Of a stretch of 43,572 bases of DNA, positions 8,716 to 18,676 are shown in pieces. Every line of letters begins with the position of its first letter. Position 1 is the stretch's first letter. The DNA is from an uncultured Rickettsiales bacterium. GTDB lineage: Bacteria; Pseudomonadota; Alphaproteobacteria; Rickettsiales; UBA1997. The notes under the pieces were generated by a model. That model worked only from the letters and a program-made list of their open reading frames with translations, searched no databases and was not told where the DNA came from. The stretch is from contig CALXSG010000011.1 of assembly GCA_944391075.1 (NCBI GenBank), forward strand, positions 1 through 43,572, read 5' to 3'. A program made the translations under genes and the position numbers.

Positions 8716-9558
8716 ATGATTCATAAAAATATTTTTGTCTTTGATATAGAAACAATACCTGATACAGAAGCGGTTGAGTCTTTAATTGGCTTTAAAAGTG
8801 ATGATGTTAAAGAATTAAGACAAAAATTAGAAGAATATCATATTGATGTTTCAGGAGGAAACCCATTTCCTCGACAACCATTTCATAAAGTAGTTGCTAT
8901 TAGTTTTTTAGAAGCACAAATTGAATTGTGTAGAGATGGAACAGAAGATTATACTTTAATGGATTTAAGAAGTGGTGGTTTTGTTGAATCAACAGAAGAA
9001 GAAATTATAAAAGGTTTTTTTAATTATATGTCAAAAAATCCACCAAGATTAGTTAGTTATAATGGAAGAACATTTGATTTACCAGTATTAAAATATAGAG
9101 CTATGAAATATGGTATTTCAGCACCTTGGTTATATAAAAGTGGTGATAAATGGAGTAATTATAATCAAAGATATTCATTAGATTGGCATTGTGATTTATT
9201 AGAAGCTTTTTCTGATTTTGGTGCATCTTGTAGATGTAAAATGAACGAAGTTTGCTCTATTATGGGTATACCAGGAAAGATTGGAACTGATGGCTCGCAA
9301 GTTACAGAATTATATGATGCGGGAAAAATTAAAGAAATTAGAGATTATTGTGAAACTGATGTAATTAATACGTATTTATTATATTTAAATTTTCAATTAC
9401 ATTCAGGTAATTTAACGAAAGAAAATTTTATAAAATGTAATAAAGAGCTTATTGATTATTTAAAAAGTTTTAAAGATGATGATACAAAACCACATTTTAA
9501 AGAATTTTTAAATGAGTGGAAAAAGTTTGATACAAGAAATTTGTTTAATAAAGAGTAA
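8716..9558 (+). CDS. PolB-like 3'-5' exonuclease (PF10108 type)
   Basis: Stand-alone DEDD-superfamily exonuclease related to the proofreading domain of family B polymerases. Seen motifs: FVFDIET near the N-terminus (D10, E12; ExoI), LVSYNGRTFDLPVL (D121; ExoII) and RDYCETDVINTY (D215; ExoIII), all with their acidic metal ligands. The 280-residue length fits the family, which is widespread in Alphaproteobacteria. The substrate is not known; a DNA or RNA repair or turnover role is the usual assumption. A small membrane-protein gene follows after 3 bp and is probably translated from the same message. Confidence 0.88.
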   Translation: MIHKNIFVFDIETIPDTEAVESLIGFKSDDVKELRQKLEEYHIDVSGGNPFPRQPFHKVVAISFLEAQIELCRDGTEDYTLMDLRSGGFVESTEEEIIKGFFNYMSKNPPRLVSYNGRTFDLPVLKYRAMKYGISAPWLYKSGDKWSNYNQRYSLDWHCDLLEAFSDFGASCRCKMNEVCSIMGIPGKIGTDGSQVTELYDAGKIKEIRDYCETDVINTYLLYLNFQLHSGNLTKENFIKCNKELIDYLKSFKDDDTKPHFKEFLNEWKKFDTRNLFNKE

Positions 9559-9561
9559 AGT

Positions 9562-9900
9562 ATGACATTAGGTATAAATAGTGAACTTACAAATTTTATG
9601 GATAGAAAGAATAGAGAGTCCAAAGGAGAAGTTTTTAACTATCCAGATTATGGCTACTATGATGAAGACGATGATATTATTGTGCCAGTGCAAGAACAAA
9701 ATTTTAATCAAAAAGTTCCTGTCAATGTTAAAATTACAAATGCTTTTACATTTTCAAGAATTTTAGTTAATATAGTGTTTGTTATTCCAATAGTACTATC
9801 TGCTATATTTCTAATGGGTTATATATTCTTAGATTTTATACCAGCTGCAATAATCTTTTTTAAGAAAATGATAACCCTTGTAACAGTTATTAATTGGTAA
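9562..9900 (+). CDS. Small membrane protein, unknown function
   Basis: A 112-residue protein 3 bp downstream of the exonuclease gene. The first ~55 residues are polar and acidic (a Tyr/Asp-rich patch around 28-40). The rest is hydrophobic: one clear membrane segment at about 68-88 and a second at about 91-110, ending in INW close to the stop. No signal peptide or motif is recognised. The tight spacing and sensible composition support a real gene. It converges on nrdR 6 bp beyond its stop. Confidence 0.65.
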   Translation: MTLGINSELTNFMDRKNRESKGEVFNYPDYGYYDEDDDIIVPVQEQNFNQKVPVNVKITNAFTFSRILVNIVFVIPIVLSAIFLMGYIFLDFIPAAIIFFKKMITLVTVINW

Positions 9901-9906
9901 TATAAA

Positions 9907-10353
9907 CTAACTTGTGATTTTTTTGATAAAATTATCAAAATCTTCTGCTGTTTCAAAACTCATATAAACAGATGCAAACCTAATAAAAGAAACTTTATCA
10001 ATTCTTTCTAGACTGTCCATAATCATTTCACCTATATCAGAAGTTTTGACTTCTGTTGAGCCGCTACTCTCAATTCTTTTTACTATATCTTGTGCTATTC
10101 CTTCAATTTTTTTGTCAGTTAAATTTTTACCAGCACATAATTCAAGCGATCTAATAATTTTATCCTTGTCAAATAAAGCTTTTTGACCACTCTTTTTTAC
10201 AACATAAATTTCTTTTCTCAAAATTTTTTCAATGGTTGTAAATCTAGCATCACAATTAGGGCAAAGTCTTCTTCTTTTAATAGCTTCACCATCTTCACAA
10301 ATTCTACTATCTTTTACCGATGTTTCTTCATTTCCACAAAATGGACATCTCAT
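9907..10353 (-). CDS. nrdR: Transcriptional repressor NrdR
   Basis: Nucleotide-sensing repressor of ribonucleotide reductase genes. The 148-residue protein has an N-terminal zinc ribbon (C3, C6, C31, C34 in MRCPFCG and LCPNCDARF) and an ATP-cone domain beginning at about residue 48 with VVKKSGQKALFDKDKI. Length and motifs are standard. It is downstream of rsfS with a 10-bp gap, so the two are likely co-transcribed. No ribonucleotide reductase gene or clear NrdR-box pair was noted in the window, so its targets are elsewhere. Confidence 0.95.
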   Translation of the reverse strand: MRCPFCGNEETSVKDSRICEDGEAIKRRRLCPNCDARFTTIEKILRKEIYVVKKSGQKALFDKDKIIRSLELCAGKNLTDKKIEGIAQDIVKRIESSGSTEVKTSDIGEMIMDSLERIDKVSFIRFASVYMSFETAEDFDNFIKKITS

Positions 10354-10363
10354 ATTGTCTCCT

Positions 10364-10690
10364 TTATTTCTTTGTATAAAATAATTCTTCTAATTTATAA
10401 ATTTCTCTAACTGGTGGAATAAATAAGTGTACAATTACATTTCCTAAATCTAATATTATCCAACCATCATTAGCTGTTCCATTTAATGTTCCTTCAATTT
10501 CATATTCTTTTTTTAAATTAATTTTTAATGCTTCCATGGCTGATTCAATATGTTTTCCTGATCGTCCATCGCCAATAATAATTAAGTCAGCAAGTGAACT
10601 AATTTTGCTTGTATCAATAGAAATTATATTTTCAACCTTCAATTCTTCAAGTTGGCTAACTATATAAGTCTTTAATTTTGTTGTATCCAT
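10364..10690 (-). CDS. rsfS: Ribosome silencing factor RsfS
   Basis: Binds ribosomal protein L14 and blocks subunit joining under starvation; also takes part in large-subunit maturation. The 108 residues show the family pattern: KVENIISIDTSKISSLADLI, then GRSGKHIESAMEAL, then NDGWIILDLGNVIVHLF and RxxYKLEELF. The usual neighbours nadD and rlmH are absent; instead nrdR follows after 10 bp. It is divergent from the FkbM gene, whose predicted promoter lies 76-104 bp away. Confidence 0.92.
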   Translation of the reverse strand: MDTTKLKTYIVSQLEELKVENIISIDTSKISSLADLIIIGDGRSGKHIESAMEALKINLKKEYEIEGTLNGTANDGWIILDLGNVIVHLFIPPVREIYKLEELFYTKK

Positions 10691-10765
10691 AAATATTTTT
10701 AATATTAATCTAAATATATTATAAACTCTTTTTTTTAAAATACTATATCTTTTTTATTTTTCAAT

Positions 10766-10794
10766 TTGACAAATAAAGATATATATTATATGAT
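10766..10794 (+). promoter_or_regulatory. Predicted promoter of the FkbM-family gene
   Basis: TTGACA (10766-10771), 17-bp spacer, TATGAT (10789-10794). The string TTGACAAATAAAG recurs exactly in the promoter at 16154. The -10 box overlaps two candidate ATG codons at 10790 and 10793, which bears on the choice of start. Confidence 0.6.
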
Positions 10795-11911
10795 GCCACT
10801 AATATTAAATATTCAAAAATATATGCAAGATTATAATAATGTTATAGATATAATTTATTTATTAAAAGATAATAAATATATAGATAATTATTTAAAAATT
10901 TTTCAAAAAAAGATTAACAAACAATTTCCTAATCAATTAGATTTTAATAAAGATTTTTTAACAACTATTCTTAGTCAATTTAGTGAAAATACAGGCAAAG
11001 GTTCGTGGCCTAATGATTGGCTTTTATATTGTTGTAATCTTAATACTGATTATATAAAAGATTATTTAAGCGATTTTGATGAAAAAAGTCAAAATTATGT
11101 TAGTTTATTTTTGATTAGATACTTGTATTGCATTCCTTTTATTGCTAATATAATAAATGTATCTCATTGTTTTGATAATGAAGGCTACTATAATGATTTT
11201 TTATATACAGAAGATGAATTAAAAGAACAACAAGAATATCATAAAACTAATCAAAAAAAATTATCACAATATAAGTGTGCTGGGCATATGGATATTACAA
11301 GTTATTATTATCAACATGGTATAAATACTCTTCCTAAGGAAGTTAGAAAATATATTAGACACAAAGATTTTTTTGATATAGGCGCTTTTACGGGTGATAG
11401 TGCTGTTGTTTTAAATACCTTTTCTCCTAATAAAATTTATTCATTTGAACCAATGACAGAATTATATAATACATTACTTAAAACAATAGAAATGAATAAA
11501 TTGGATGGAAAAATAATTCCAGTAAATAAAGGTTTAGGTGGAAAAACAGAAACAAAAGTACTTGGTATAAATGAATGGAATATGGTATGCAATGCTGAAT
11601 TAGCTAAGAAACATATTGAATTTTTAGTGATTAAAACTGATGAATTCTGTTATAGTGTGAATTGTCAACCAGCTTTATTAAAATTAGATGTTGAAGGTTC
11701 TGAATATTCTATAATAGTAGAAGGTGCTGAAGAATTAATTAAAGAATTTGAACCTGTGCTATTAATTTCTGTATATCATACTCCAAAAGACTTTTTTGAA
11801 ATAAAAGATACTTTGAAAAAATGGGGTATAGGTTATACTTTTGAAATGGAACAACATAATCCATTTAGACCTAATATAGAAACCATATTAAAGTGTTATA
11901 AAATTAAATAA
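10790..11911 (+). CDS. FkbM-family SAM-dependent methyltransferase
   Basis: Probably a sugar or lipid O-methyltransferase of the FkbM type. Residues ~190-370 hold the fold: FDIGAFTGDSAVVL (SAM-binding motif I), IYSFEPMTELYNTL (post-I acidic residue), LLKLDVEGSEYSIIVEGAE (the hallmark DVEGxE) and a C-terminal LLISVYHTPKDFFEI. The first ~170 residues are a helical region without known motif. Start choice is open: a TTG at 10766 is the first base of a consensus -35 box and is not credible. ATG 10790/10793 overlaps the -10 box. If that promoter is used, translation would begin at ATG 10823. Members usually act in surface glycan or secondary metabolite modification; no glycan cluster is adjacent. 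Confidence 0.82.
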   Translation: MMPLILNIQKYMQDYNNVIDIIYLLKDNKYIDNYLKIFQKKINKQFPNQLDFNKDFLTTILSQFSENTGKGSWPNDWLLYCCNLNTDYIKDYLSDFDEKSQNYVSLFLIRYLYCIPFIANIINVSHCFDNEGYYNDFLYTEDELKEQQEYHKTNQKKLSQYKCAGHMDITSYYYQHGINTLPKEVRKYIRHKDFFDIGAFTGDSAVVLNTFSPNKIYSFEPMTELYNTLLKTIEMNKLDGKIIPVNKGLGGKTETKVLGINEWNMVCNAELAKKHIEFLVIKTDEFCYSVNCQPALLKLDVEGSEYSIIVEGAEELIKEFEPVLLISVYHTPKDFFEIKDTLKKWGIGYTFEMEQHNPFRPNIETILKCYKIK

Positions 11912-11972
11912 TGTATATTGTTAAATAATTTTATAGAATTAATATATTTCTATACTAAAAATAGAGGCCAGT

Positions 11973-13988
11973 TTGAAAATTAAATCATATTTAGAAAGAT
12001 TTAATAATTTTATAAATGATAGTTTCTTTAATGATTATCATAATTGGCTTTTATGGTGTCCTATAATTTTCGGTTTTGGTATTTTAACATATTTTAGATT
12101 TCCATATATTAATAGATTACTATTTTATAGTATTATATTGATATTTATAATATTATTTTATCTTTTTAGAAAAAGAAAAGATTATCTAATTTTTCTATTT
12201 ACATTATTTTTGTTGGCTATTGGTTATATAAGAATGTCAATCTATACAGATAATATAAATGCACCAACAGTAAAATATAGAATGGGCTATGTAAATATTG
12301 AAGGTATTGTCAAAGATATATCATACTATCAAAGAAACAACGAAACTAGAATTAGAATTGTAGTTGAAGTTAATAAAGCATATAGAAATAGAAAATTAAA
12401 TAAAGATCAAAGGGTTTCTAATAATATGACTCCATATTTTACAAAAGATGGGGTTATACATAACTTGCCTAAAAATATTAGAATTAATATGAGTTCAAGA
12501 AGTAAAATTCCTAAATTTGGTGAATATGTAAAAATTAGTGCAAACTTAATTCCAATACCTAAACAAGCTTATCCATATTCTTATAATCTTAGACGAATAC
12601 TATTTTATAAAGAAATTGGTGGTATTGCTTATAATGGTTATTTAAGAGACAGAAAAGAGCCTGATACTCATTCTTTTTATGAAAAACTAAAATATAAGAT
12701 TTATAATATTAGAGAGAACTTAAATACAAGAATTATTGAAAATATTAATTCAGAAGCTGGACCAATTGTTGCATCATTTATAACTGGCATTAGGGGAAGA
12801 ATAAGTTCAACTAATTATAATAATATGGCATATGCTGGACTTGCACATTTAATTTCAATATCTGGTTTACATATGGCTATTGTTATGGGCTTTGCATTTA
12901 GCATTTTAAGAAGAATATTAGTTGAGTTTGAAAATTTTGCTTTAAAACATAATATTAAAAAAATTTCGGCAATATTTGCAATTGTTGTTGGTTTAATTTA
13001 TCTTTGTATGACTGGTTTTCCTGTTTCTGCCAATAGAGCTTATATAATGTCGTTATTATTCTTTATATCTATATTAATAGAAAGAGAAATTGATACTCTT
13101 AGATTTTTAATGTTAGCAGGTAGTATATTATTATTTAATCAACCACATTTAGTTTTAGATCCAAGTTTTCAATTATCGTTTTTAGCTGTTTTAGGATTAG
13201 TTGCTGGTTTTAAATATTTAAAAGATCATAACATCAAGACTTATACAAACAAGATATGGCTAAAACCATTATATTATTCACTTGCTGTGTTATTATCTTC
13301 AATCATTACAGAAATTTCAACAACTCCAATAGCTATTTACCATTTTAATAACTATACTCCCTTTAATATGTTTACTAATTTAATAGCTGTGCCATTGGCT
13401 GGTTTTATAGCTTTGCCACTAGCTACATTATCAATATTATTAATGCCATTTAATCTTGAAAAATATTTCTTAATACCAGCTGGTTGGGCTATTGAAATAA
13501 TATTAGACATATCTAGATATGTTGTAAATATTCCTAATTCTGTTTTTGTTTTTCCTTCTCCAACCTTATTAGGTATTTCTTTAATGCTATTTGGCTTAAT
13601 ATGGTTTATGTTATGGGAACAAAAATGGAGATATTTTGGAGCTATACTTTTTATAATGGGACTTGTAGTTTCAATATTTCAAAAATATCCTGATATAGTT
13701 ATAGACAAAGATGATAAATTTATAATTATAGTTGATAATGACAGAACACTATATTTTTCAAATGATAAGAATGACTATAAAGTTTCAATAATTGAAAGAA
13801 AATTCGGGCAAGCAAATCATAAGAACATGAATGATTTTTGTAATACCATAAATAATAACAATTGTCAAAATTTTATTGATGAAATAGATAATATATTTAG
13901 AAATGAAGATATATTAGAAAATTTTAGAGAATTAAATATCAAATATAATATTTTCAATAAAGATTTAAAAGTTTTACTAAATAAATAA
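11973..13988 (+). CDS. comEC: ComEC/Rec2-family DNA uptake channel protein
   Basis: Inner-membrane protein that carries single-stranded DNA into the cytoplasm during transformation. The 671 residues show N-terminal membrane helices, a soluble OB-like region (about 100-240), and the Competence domain with LAHLISISGLHMAIVMG and TGFPVSANRAYIMSLLFF, followed by many membrane segments to about residue 570. The C-terminal metallo-beta-lactamase domain found in Gram-positive ComEC is missing; a ~100-residue soluble tail is present instead, as in many Alphaproteobacteria. The start is TTG with AGAGG a few bases upstream. The window's prepilin-like genes could belong to the same uptake or pilus system, but no assembly ATPase or secretin is seen here. 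Confidence 0.88.
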   Translation: MKIKSYLERFNNFINDSFFNDYHNWLLWCPIIFGFGILTYFRFPYINRLLFYSIILIFIILFYLFRKRKDYLIFLFTLFLLAIGYIRMSIYTDNINAPTVKYRMGYVNIEGIVKDISYYQRNNETRIRIVVEVNKAYRNRKLNKDQRVSNNMTPYFTKDGVIHNLPKNIRINMSSRSKIPKFGEYVKISANLIPIPKQAYPYSYNLRRILFYKEIGGIAYNGYLRDRKEPDTHSFYEKLKYKIYNIRENLNTRIIENINSEAGPIVASFITGIRGRISSTNYNNMAYAGLAHLISISGLHMAIVMGFAFSILRRILVEFENFALKHNIKKISAIFAIVVGLIYLCMTGFPVSANRAYIMSLLFFISILIEREIDTLRFLMLAGSILLFNQPHLVLDPSFQLSFLAVLGLVAGFKYLKDHNIKTYTNKIWLKPLYYSLAVLLSSIITEISTTPIAIYHFNNYTPFNMFTNLIAVPLAGFIALPLATLSILLMPFNLEKYFLIPAGWAIEIILDISRYVVNIPNSVFVFPSPTLLGISLMLFGLIWFMLWEQKWRYFGAILFIMGLVVSIFQKYPDIVIDKDDKFIIIVDNDRTLYFSNDKNDYKVSIIERKFGQANHKNMNDFCNTINNNNCQNFIDEIDNIFRNEDILENFRELNIKYNIFNKDLKVLLNK

Positions 13989-14033
13989 TAAAAAAATTTA
14001 CAATATTTTAGTTGTATTCTATTGTATTTTTTT

Positions 14034-14062
14034 GCCATTTACCTATATAGTAATTATGAAGT
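14034..14062 (+). promoter_or_regulatory. Possible dnaK promoter
   Basis: TTGCCA (14034-14039), 17 bp, TATGAA (14057-14062), 25 bases ahead of the dnaK ATG. No sigma-32 type pair (CTTGAAA with CCCCAT) is seen. Confidence 0.4.
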
Positions 14063-14086
14063 TTTATTAATTTTAGTAGGTATAAT

Positions 14087-16015
14087 ATGGGAAAAATAAT
14101 AGGTATTGACTTAGGTACAACAAACTCTTGTGTTGCAATTATGGAAGGTAAAAACACAAAAGTTATTGAAAATAGTGAAGGTAGAAGAACAACTCCTTCT
14201 ATTGTAGGTTTCTTAAAAGATGGTGAAAAAATTGTTGGTGAACCTGCAAAAAGACAACAAGTTACAAATGCAGAAAATACAATTTATTCTGTAAAAAGAT
14301 TAATCGGTAGAAGATATACAGATGCAGAAGTTAAAAAGGATATAGAAAGAGTTCCTTTTAAAATTGTTGAAGCTGCAAATGGTGATGCTTGGGTAGAAGC
14401 ACAAGGTGAAAAATATTCTCCATCACAAGTGTCAGCATTTATTTTACAAAAAATGAAAGAGACAGCAGAAGCTTATTTAGGCGAAAAAGTTACAGAAGCT
14501 GTTATTACAGTTCCTGCTTATTTTAATGATGCTCAAAGACAAGCTACAAAAGATGCTGGTAAAATTGCTGGTTTAGATGTTAAAAGAATAGTTAATGAAC
14601 CAACAGCTGCTGCATTGGCTTATGGTCTTGATAAAGAAGGAAATAAAAAAATTGTTGTATATGATTTAGGTGGTGGTACATTTGATGTATCAATTCTTGA
14701 AATTGGTGATGGTGTATTTGAAGTTAAAGCAACAAATGGTGATACTTTCTTAGGCGGTGAAGATTTTGATGCTAGAATTCAAAAATGGATGATTGATGAA
14801 TTTAAAGCTCAAAATGGTATTGATTTATCTAATGATAAACTTGCTATTCAAAGATTAAAAGAAGCTGCTGAAAATGCTAAAAAAGAATTATCATCTACAA
14901 CAGAAACAGAAATTAACTTACCATATATCACAGCTGATGCAACAGGTCCAAAACACTTAAATTTAAAACTTACAAGAGCTAAACTAGAACAATTAACTGA
15001 TGATTTAATTCAAAGAAGTATTGAACCATGTAAAAAAGCTATGGCTGATGCTGGTTTAAAAAATAGTGATATTGACGAAATCGTTTTAGTCGGTGGTATG
15101 ACTAGAATGCCAAAAGTTCAAGAAGTTGTTAAAAATTTCTTTGGTAAAGAACCACATAAAGGTGTAAACCCTGATGAAGTTGTTGCAGTTGGTGCAGCAA
15201 TTCAAGGTGGTGTTTTAAAAGGTGATGTTACAGATGTATTATTACTTGATGTTACACCATTGTCATTAGGTATTGAAACTATGGGTGGTGTATTTACAAG
15301 ATTAATTGACAGAAATACAACAATTCCTACAAAAAAGAGTCAAATTTTCTCAACAGCAGAAGATAATCAAAGTGCCGTTACAATCAAGGTATATCAAGGT
15401 GAAAGAGATATAGCTGTTTACAATAAATTATTAGGTGTATTTAATCTTGATGGTATTCCACCTGCTCCAAGAGGTATGCCACAAATTGAAGTTACATTTG
15501 ATATTGATGCTAATGGTGTTGTAAATGTTTCTGCAAAAGATGTTGGTACTGGTAAAGAACAAAAAATCACAATTCAATCTTCTGGTGGCTTAACAGAAGC
15601 AGAAATTGAAAAAATGATGAAAGATGCAGAGGCTAATGCTAGTGCTGATAAAGCTAAAAAAGAAATGGCTGACACAAAGAATCAAGCTGATACTTTAATT
15701 TATTCAACAGAAAAAGCTTTGAAAGATTATGGTGATAAAGTTAGCGAAGATGAAAAGAAGAAAATTCAAGAAAATATTGATGCTTTAAAGAAAGCTAATG
15801 AAGGTGAAAATCTTGAAGCAATTAAAAAAGGCATTGAAGAATTGAATAATGCTTCTATGAAATTAGGCGAAGCTATTTATAAGCAACAACAGGCACAAGC
15901 TGGTGCAACCAGTGGAGCTAGTGCAGAATCTCAATCAACAGATAGTTCTGCTAACTCATCATCTTCAACTGGAAATGATGATGTTGTTGATGCTGATTAT
16001 ACAGAGAAAAAATAA
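14087..16015 (+). CDS. dnaK: Molecular chaperone DnaK (Hsp70)
   Basis: ATP-driven folding chaperone. The 642-residue protein is complete: nucleotide-binding domain with [12 protein letters not shown] at the N-terminus, [25 protein letters not shown] and [17 protein letters not shown]; then the linker [15 protein letters not shown]; the substrate-binding beta domain; and a helical lid. The C-terminus ends [12 protein letters not shown], very like alphaproteobacterial DnaK tails. dnaJ and grpE, often linked to dnaK, are not adjacent: a strong intrinsic terminator follows and the next gene encodes an outer-membrane protein. Confidence 0.98.
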   Translation: MGKIIGIDLGTTNSCVAIMEGKNTKVIENSEGRRTTPSIVGFLKDGEKIVGEPAKRQQVTNAENTIYSVKRLIGRRYTDAEVKKDIERVPFKIVEAANGDAWVEAQGEKYSPSQVSAFILQKMKETAEAYLGEKVTEAVITVPAYFNDAQRQATKDAGKIAGLDVKRIVNEPTAAALAYGLDKEGNKKIVVYDLGGGTFDVSILEIGDGVFEVKATNGDTFLGGEDFDARIQKWMIDEFKAQNGIDLSNDKLAIQRLKEAAENAKKELSSTTETEINLPYITADATGPKHLNLKLTRAKLEQLTDDLIQRSIEPCKKAMADAGLKNSDIDEIVLVGGMTRMPKVQEVVKNFFGKEPHKGVNPDEVVAVGAAIQGGVLKGDVTDVLLLDVTPLSLGIETMGGVFTRLIDRNTTIPTKKSQIFSTAEDNQSAVTIKVYQGERDIAVYNKLLGVFNLDGIPPAPRGMPQIEVTFDIDANGVVNVSAKDVGTGKEQKITIQSSGGLTEAEIEKMMKDAEANASADKAKKEMADTKNQADTLIYSTEKALKDYGDKVSEDEKKKIQENIDALKKANEGENLEAIKKGIEELNNASMKLGEAIYKQQQAQAGATSGASAESQSTDSSANSSSSTGNDDVVDADYTEKK

Positions 16016-16040
16016 TCTAAATTATAATTAAAATTATTAA

Positions 16041-16079
16041 AAGTTTGTCCATTATATATAATTAATGGACAACTTTTTT
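16041..16079 (+). terminator. Intrinsic terminator after dnaK
   Basis: Stem GTCCATTA / TAATGGAC, extended by AAGTT / AACTT around a bulged T, is followed by a T-run. It isolates dnaK from the downstream gene. Confidence 0.85.
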
Positions 16080-16153
16080 ATTATTATGAATAATATTAAT
16101 TCATATTTATAATGATATATTTTTAAAATAATAAATATTTATTAATATTTGCC

Positions 16154-16182
16154 TTGACAAATAAAGTTATTTTATTAATAAT
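16154..16182 (+). promoter_or_regulatory. Predicted promoter of the outer-membrane protein gene
   Basis: TTGACA (16154-16159), 17 bp, AATAAT (16177-16182), 29 bases before the ATG at 16212. The 13-base string at the -35 box matches that at 10766. Confidence 0.65.
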
Positions 16183-16211
16183 CCCCATATATACAACCAT
16201 ATCAACAAACT

Positions 16212-17390
16212 ATGAAAAAGTTAAGAATTCTTATATTATTATTTCTTTTAATTAGTAATGCAAAAGCAGATTTATTTACATTACATGTAGAACAAGGTTC
16301 TATTAATGAAACTAGAAGTTTTACATCTATTTTAGATTTATTTGACAAATACGAAGACGGCGATCTTGATACAATTATTAATGGCTATGATAAAATGGCC
16401 CCTGCTAGTGGAAGTATAAATTTTAGAGGCATCATGATGTATTTAGATTTTGATGCAGGCAATGATTTAACATTCAAGGTACCAAATATAGATGTTGATA
16501 TGACATTTAATAGCACTGATGGGACACAAGAATCTTCTTTTGATGCTTTAACTGATTATTTAAAATCAAATAAAGATGATTTATTAAAGAAACTTTTAAA
16601 TGCAGCAGTTTCAGAAACCCCTTATGATTTAGTTGCAGGAAATCCTAATAGTATGATGTCAATGATGATTAATTCATCTTATAATATTTCACAAAATAAT
16701 TTATATGGTGCTATGATGTCTTATTTATCACCAAATGCATCAAGACACAACTTCTCATTTCAAGGTGAAGATGTCGAAGCTACAATATTCTCTTTACCAT
16801 TAGGTTATTCATTTAATTTTGGCGATAGTGGTTGGGCTTTGATTTTAGATATGCCATTAACATATATGGATATTGATGGTTCTATATCTTATGCGGCACA
16901 ATTAGGTATGTCTTTAAATATTCCGCTCACAAATTATTGGAATGTAATACTTGGTGGTAGAGCTGGTGCTATTGGTTCAGAAGATATGTTATCTGGTGGG
17001 GCATTATTTGGTGGTTCTATTGCAAGTAATTTAGAAATACCTATTGGAAATTGGAAGTTTGGTATGACTAATTTAGCAAGCATTGTAAAAGACTTTTCTT
17101 TAAAAATTGCCGATTATGAAATTGAATATGATTTACAAAATTATGCATTTAAAAATGGTTTAAATATTGCTTATAATTTTACTGATAAATATTCAACAAT
17201 GTTTGAATATAACTATACTTTTTATACAGGTGATAAATTGTTTATAGATAAATATCATGAATTAACTTTATATTTAACAAGATTATTTGAAAAGGGAAGT
17301 TTTGTTGAAGGTATTTCATTAGTTGCTAATTATACTTTTGATGGTGATATTTACAAAGCATATAAGGTTGGTTTTAATATTTTATTCTAA
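16212..17390 (+). CDS. Outer-membrane beta-barrel protein with signal peptide
   Basis: A 392-residue exported protein. Residues 1-19 form a signal peptide (basic start, LILLFLLI core, cleavage after NAKA). The mature part has a soluble N-terminal portion to about 170, then alternating amphipathic strands with turns rich in Gly, Asn and Asp, and ends in Phe (FNILF), the usual BAM-recognition signature of outer-membrane barrels. I do not recognise a specific family. It has its own promoter and is a single-gene unit between the dnaK terminator and the next promoter at 17415. A role as a surface or transport protein is inferred from topology only. Confidence 0.75.
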   Translation: MKKLRILILLFLLISNAKADLFTLHVEQGSINETRSFTSILDLFDKYEDGDLDTIINGYDKMAPASGSINFRGIMMYLDFDAGNDLTFKVPNIDVDMTFNSTDGTQESSFDALTDYLKSNKDDLLKKLLNAAVSETPYDLVAGNPNSMMSMMINSSYNISQNNLYGAMMSYLSPNASRHNFSFQGEDVEATIFSLPLGYSFNFGDSGWALILDMPLTYMDIDGSISYAAQLGMSLNIPLTNYWNVILGGRAGAIGSEDMLSGGALFGGSIASNLEIPIGNWKFGMTNLASIVKDFSLKIADYEIEYDLQNYAFKNGLNIAYNFTDKYSTMFEYNYTFYTGDKLFIDKYHELTLYLTRLFEKGSFVEGISLVANYTFDGDIYKAYKVGFNILF

Positions 17391-17414
17391 TTATTTAGAA
17401 AAATATTAATTCTA

Positions 17415-17442
17415 TTGACTTAATTAAATATTTTATTATAAT
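17415..17442 (+). promoter_or_regulatory. Predicted promoter of the first ELM1-like paralog
   Basis: TTGACT (17415-17420), 16 bp, TATAAT (17437-17442), 29 bases before the ATG at 17472. Confidence 0.75.
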
Positions 17443-17471
17443 TTACTATTATAAAAATAATATTTAATTCT

Positions 17472-18668
17472 ATGAAAGTTTATACAGTAGCAAATGACGA
17501 AAAAAATAAGGGTTATACTGCAACAGTACAAGCATTAGCTGTACTTGGTGATGATACTTATCAAAAAGAAACACAATATTTAAAATCCACAGAAGATGGT
17601 AATGGTTTTGATAATCAACAATTAACAACTTTTGTTGATAGTGTGTCTAAAACTGTTGATAATGGAGAGGAAGTTTGTGTATTATTTGCCGGTGGTAATG
17701 GTTGGAATCAAAGAATTAATACAATTCAAAGCCAATTAAAAGGTAAAAATGTAAAATATATTTTAGCTACAGACAGAATTAATGAAAATGAAAATTTTAA
17801 TGGTATTGAAAATTTAGAAGTTATTACACAAGAAACAGAGGAAAAAGTTAATAGTGTAATTGGTACAGGAAAGAATATTACAACACATGTTGTTGATATT
17901 GCTGCTTATGCTGATGCTAATAAAATACAAAATGATGCACAAAACTTTGAACAAGCAAATACTCCTCAAACAATTAATACAATAAAAGAAATTATTAAAG
18001 ATACTCCTTGTTTATTCTATTTAGGTGGTAGAGGAAAAGGTTTTAAAGGTAATAAAGAAGTTACTTCAGAAGCTTTTGAACATTTTGCACAAGAATCTTT
18101 AAATAAACTTAATGGACAAGGCAATTTAGTAGTGTTTACTCATGGACTTAGAACATTTACTGATATTGATAGCAATAATATGTTTGAACCTGTTAATAAT
18201 ATGTATCAATATATTCAAGAAAATCTACAAGAAAGACAAAAAGCTTATATTTTTTCTCAAAATGAAATAGAAGGCAATAAAAGAACTCCAATATTAAAAG
18301 AAATTACTAAGGAAGGAATTAATGATATTGAAATTAAAGGAAATCCTTATAATTGGTCTTTAATCCAAGCTCAACAAAATGGGCAAAGTGTTTATGCAAC
18401 ACAAGAACAACAAAATTTTCCAATTGAAGCAAGAAAAGCCGGTATTAGTGGAGAAAAAATTAATGGAATTGCATGGTCTTTACAAGCTGGTATACATCAA
18501 GATTTATATACAGCTATTAAAGGGAAAAAAGATCCAATAACATCAGAAAAAACATTTAAGACTATGTATTATAATAAAGGAATAAAGAGATTAGGCTTAG
18601 AAAATTCTACTTCATTTATTCAATCATCTAAAAAACAACAAACAAGTGGTTTAAGTATTGGTGGTTAA
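17472..18668 (+). CDS. Paralog 1 of a tandem pair; possible distant ELM1/DUF1022 relative
   Basis: A 398-residue soluble protein, no signal peptide. Features seen: MKVYTVANDEKNKGYTATVQ start, VCVLFAGGNGWNQRINTIQ (about 67-85), a segment ending THVVDIAAYADANKIQ (about 139-154), LFYLGGRGKGFKGNKE (about 177-192), GNLVVFTHGLRTF, then NPYNWSLIQAQQNGQSVYA. The order of these blocks resembles the mitochondrial fission ELM1 (DUF1022) family: a first Rossmann half, an HRV-like switch, a Gly-rich loop, an LLVTxSRRT-like strand and an NPY segment. The resemblance is by eye and remote, so the function stays open. The C-terminal ~60 residues differ wholly from paralog 2. It has its own strong promoter. 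Confidence 0.7.
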   Translation: MKVYTVANDEKNKGYTATVQALAVLGDDTYQKETQYLKSTEDGNGFDNQQLTTFVDSVSKTVDNGEEVCVLFAGGNGWNQRINTIQSQLKGKNVKYILATDRINENENFNGIENLEVITQETEEKVNSVIGTGKNITTHVVDIAAYADANKIQNDAQNFEQANTPQTINTIKEIIKDTPCLFYLGGRGKGFKGNKEVTSEAFEHFAQESLNKLNGQGNLVVFTHGLRTFTDIDSNNMFEPVNNMYQYIQENLQERQKAYIFSQNEIEGNKRTPILKEITKEGINDIEIKGNPYNWSLIQAQQNGQSVYATQEQQNFPIEARKAGISGEKINGIAWSLQAGIHQDLYTAIKGKKDPITSEKTFKTMYYNKGIKRLGLENSTSFIQSSKKQQTSGLSIGG

Positions 18669-18676
18669 AAATTTCT

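Noticed and set aside
16183-16190. CCCCATAT as a sigma-32 -10 element with CTTGACA upstream
   Set aside because: The distance between the two (23 bp) is too long for a heat-shock promoter; a normal sigma-70 pair with 17-bp spacing explains the site.
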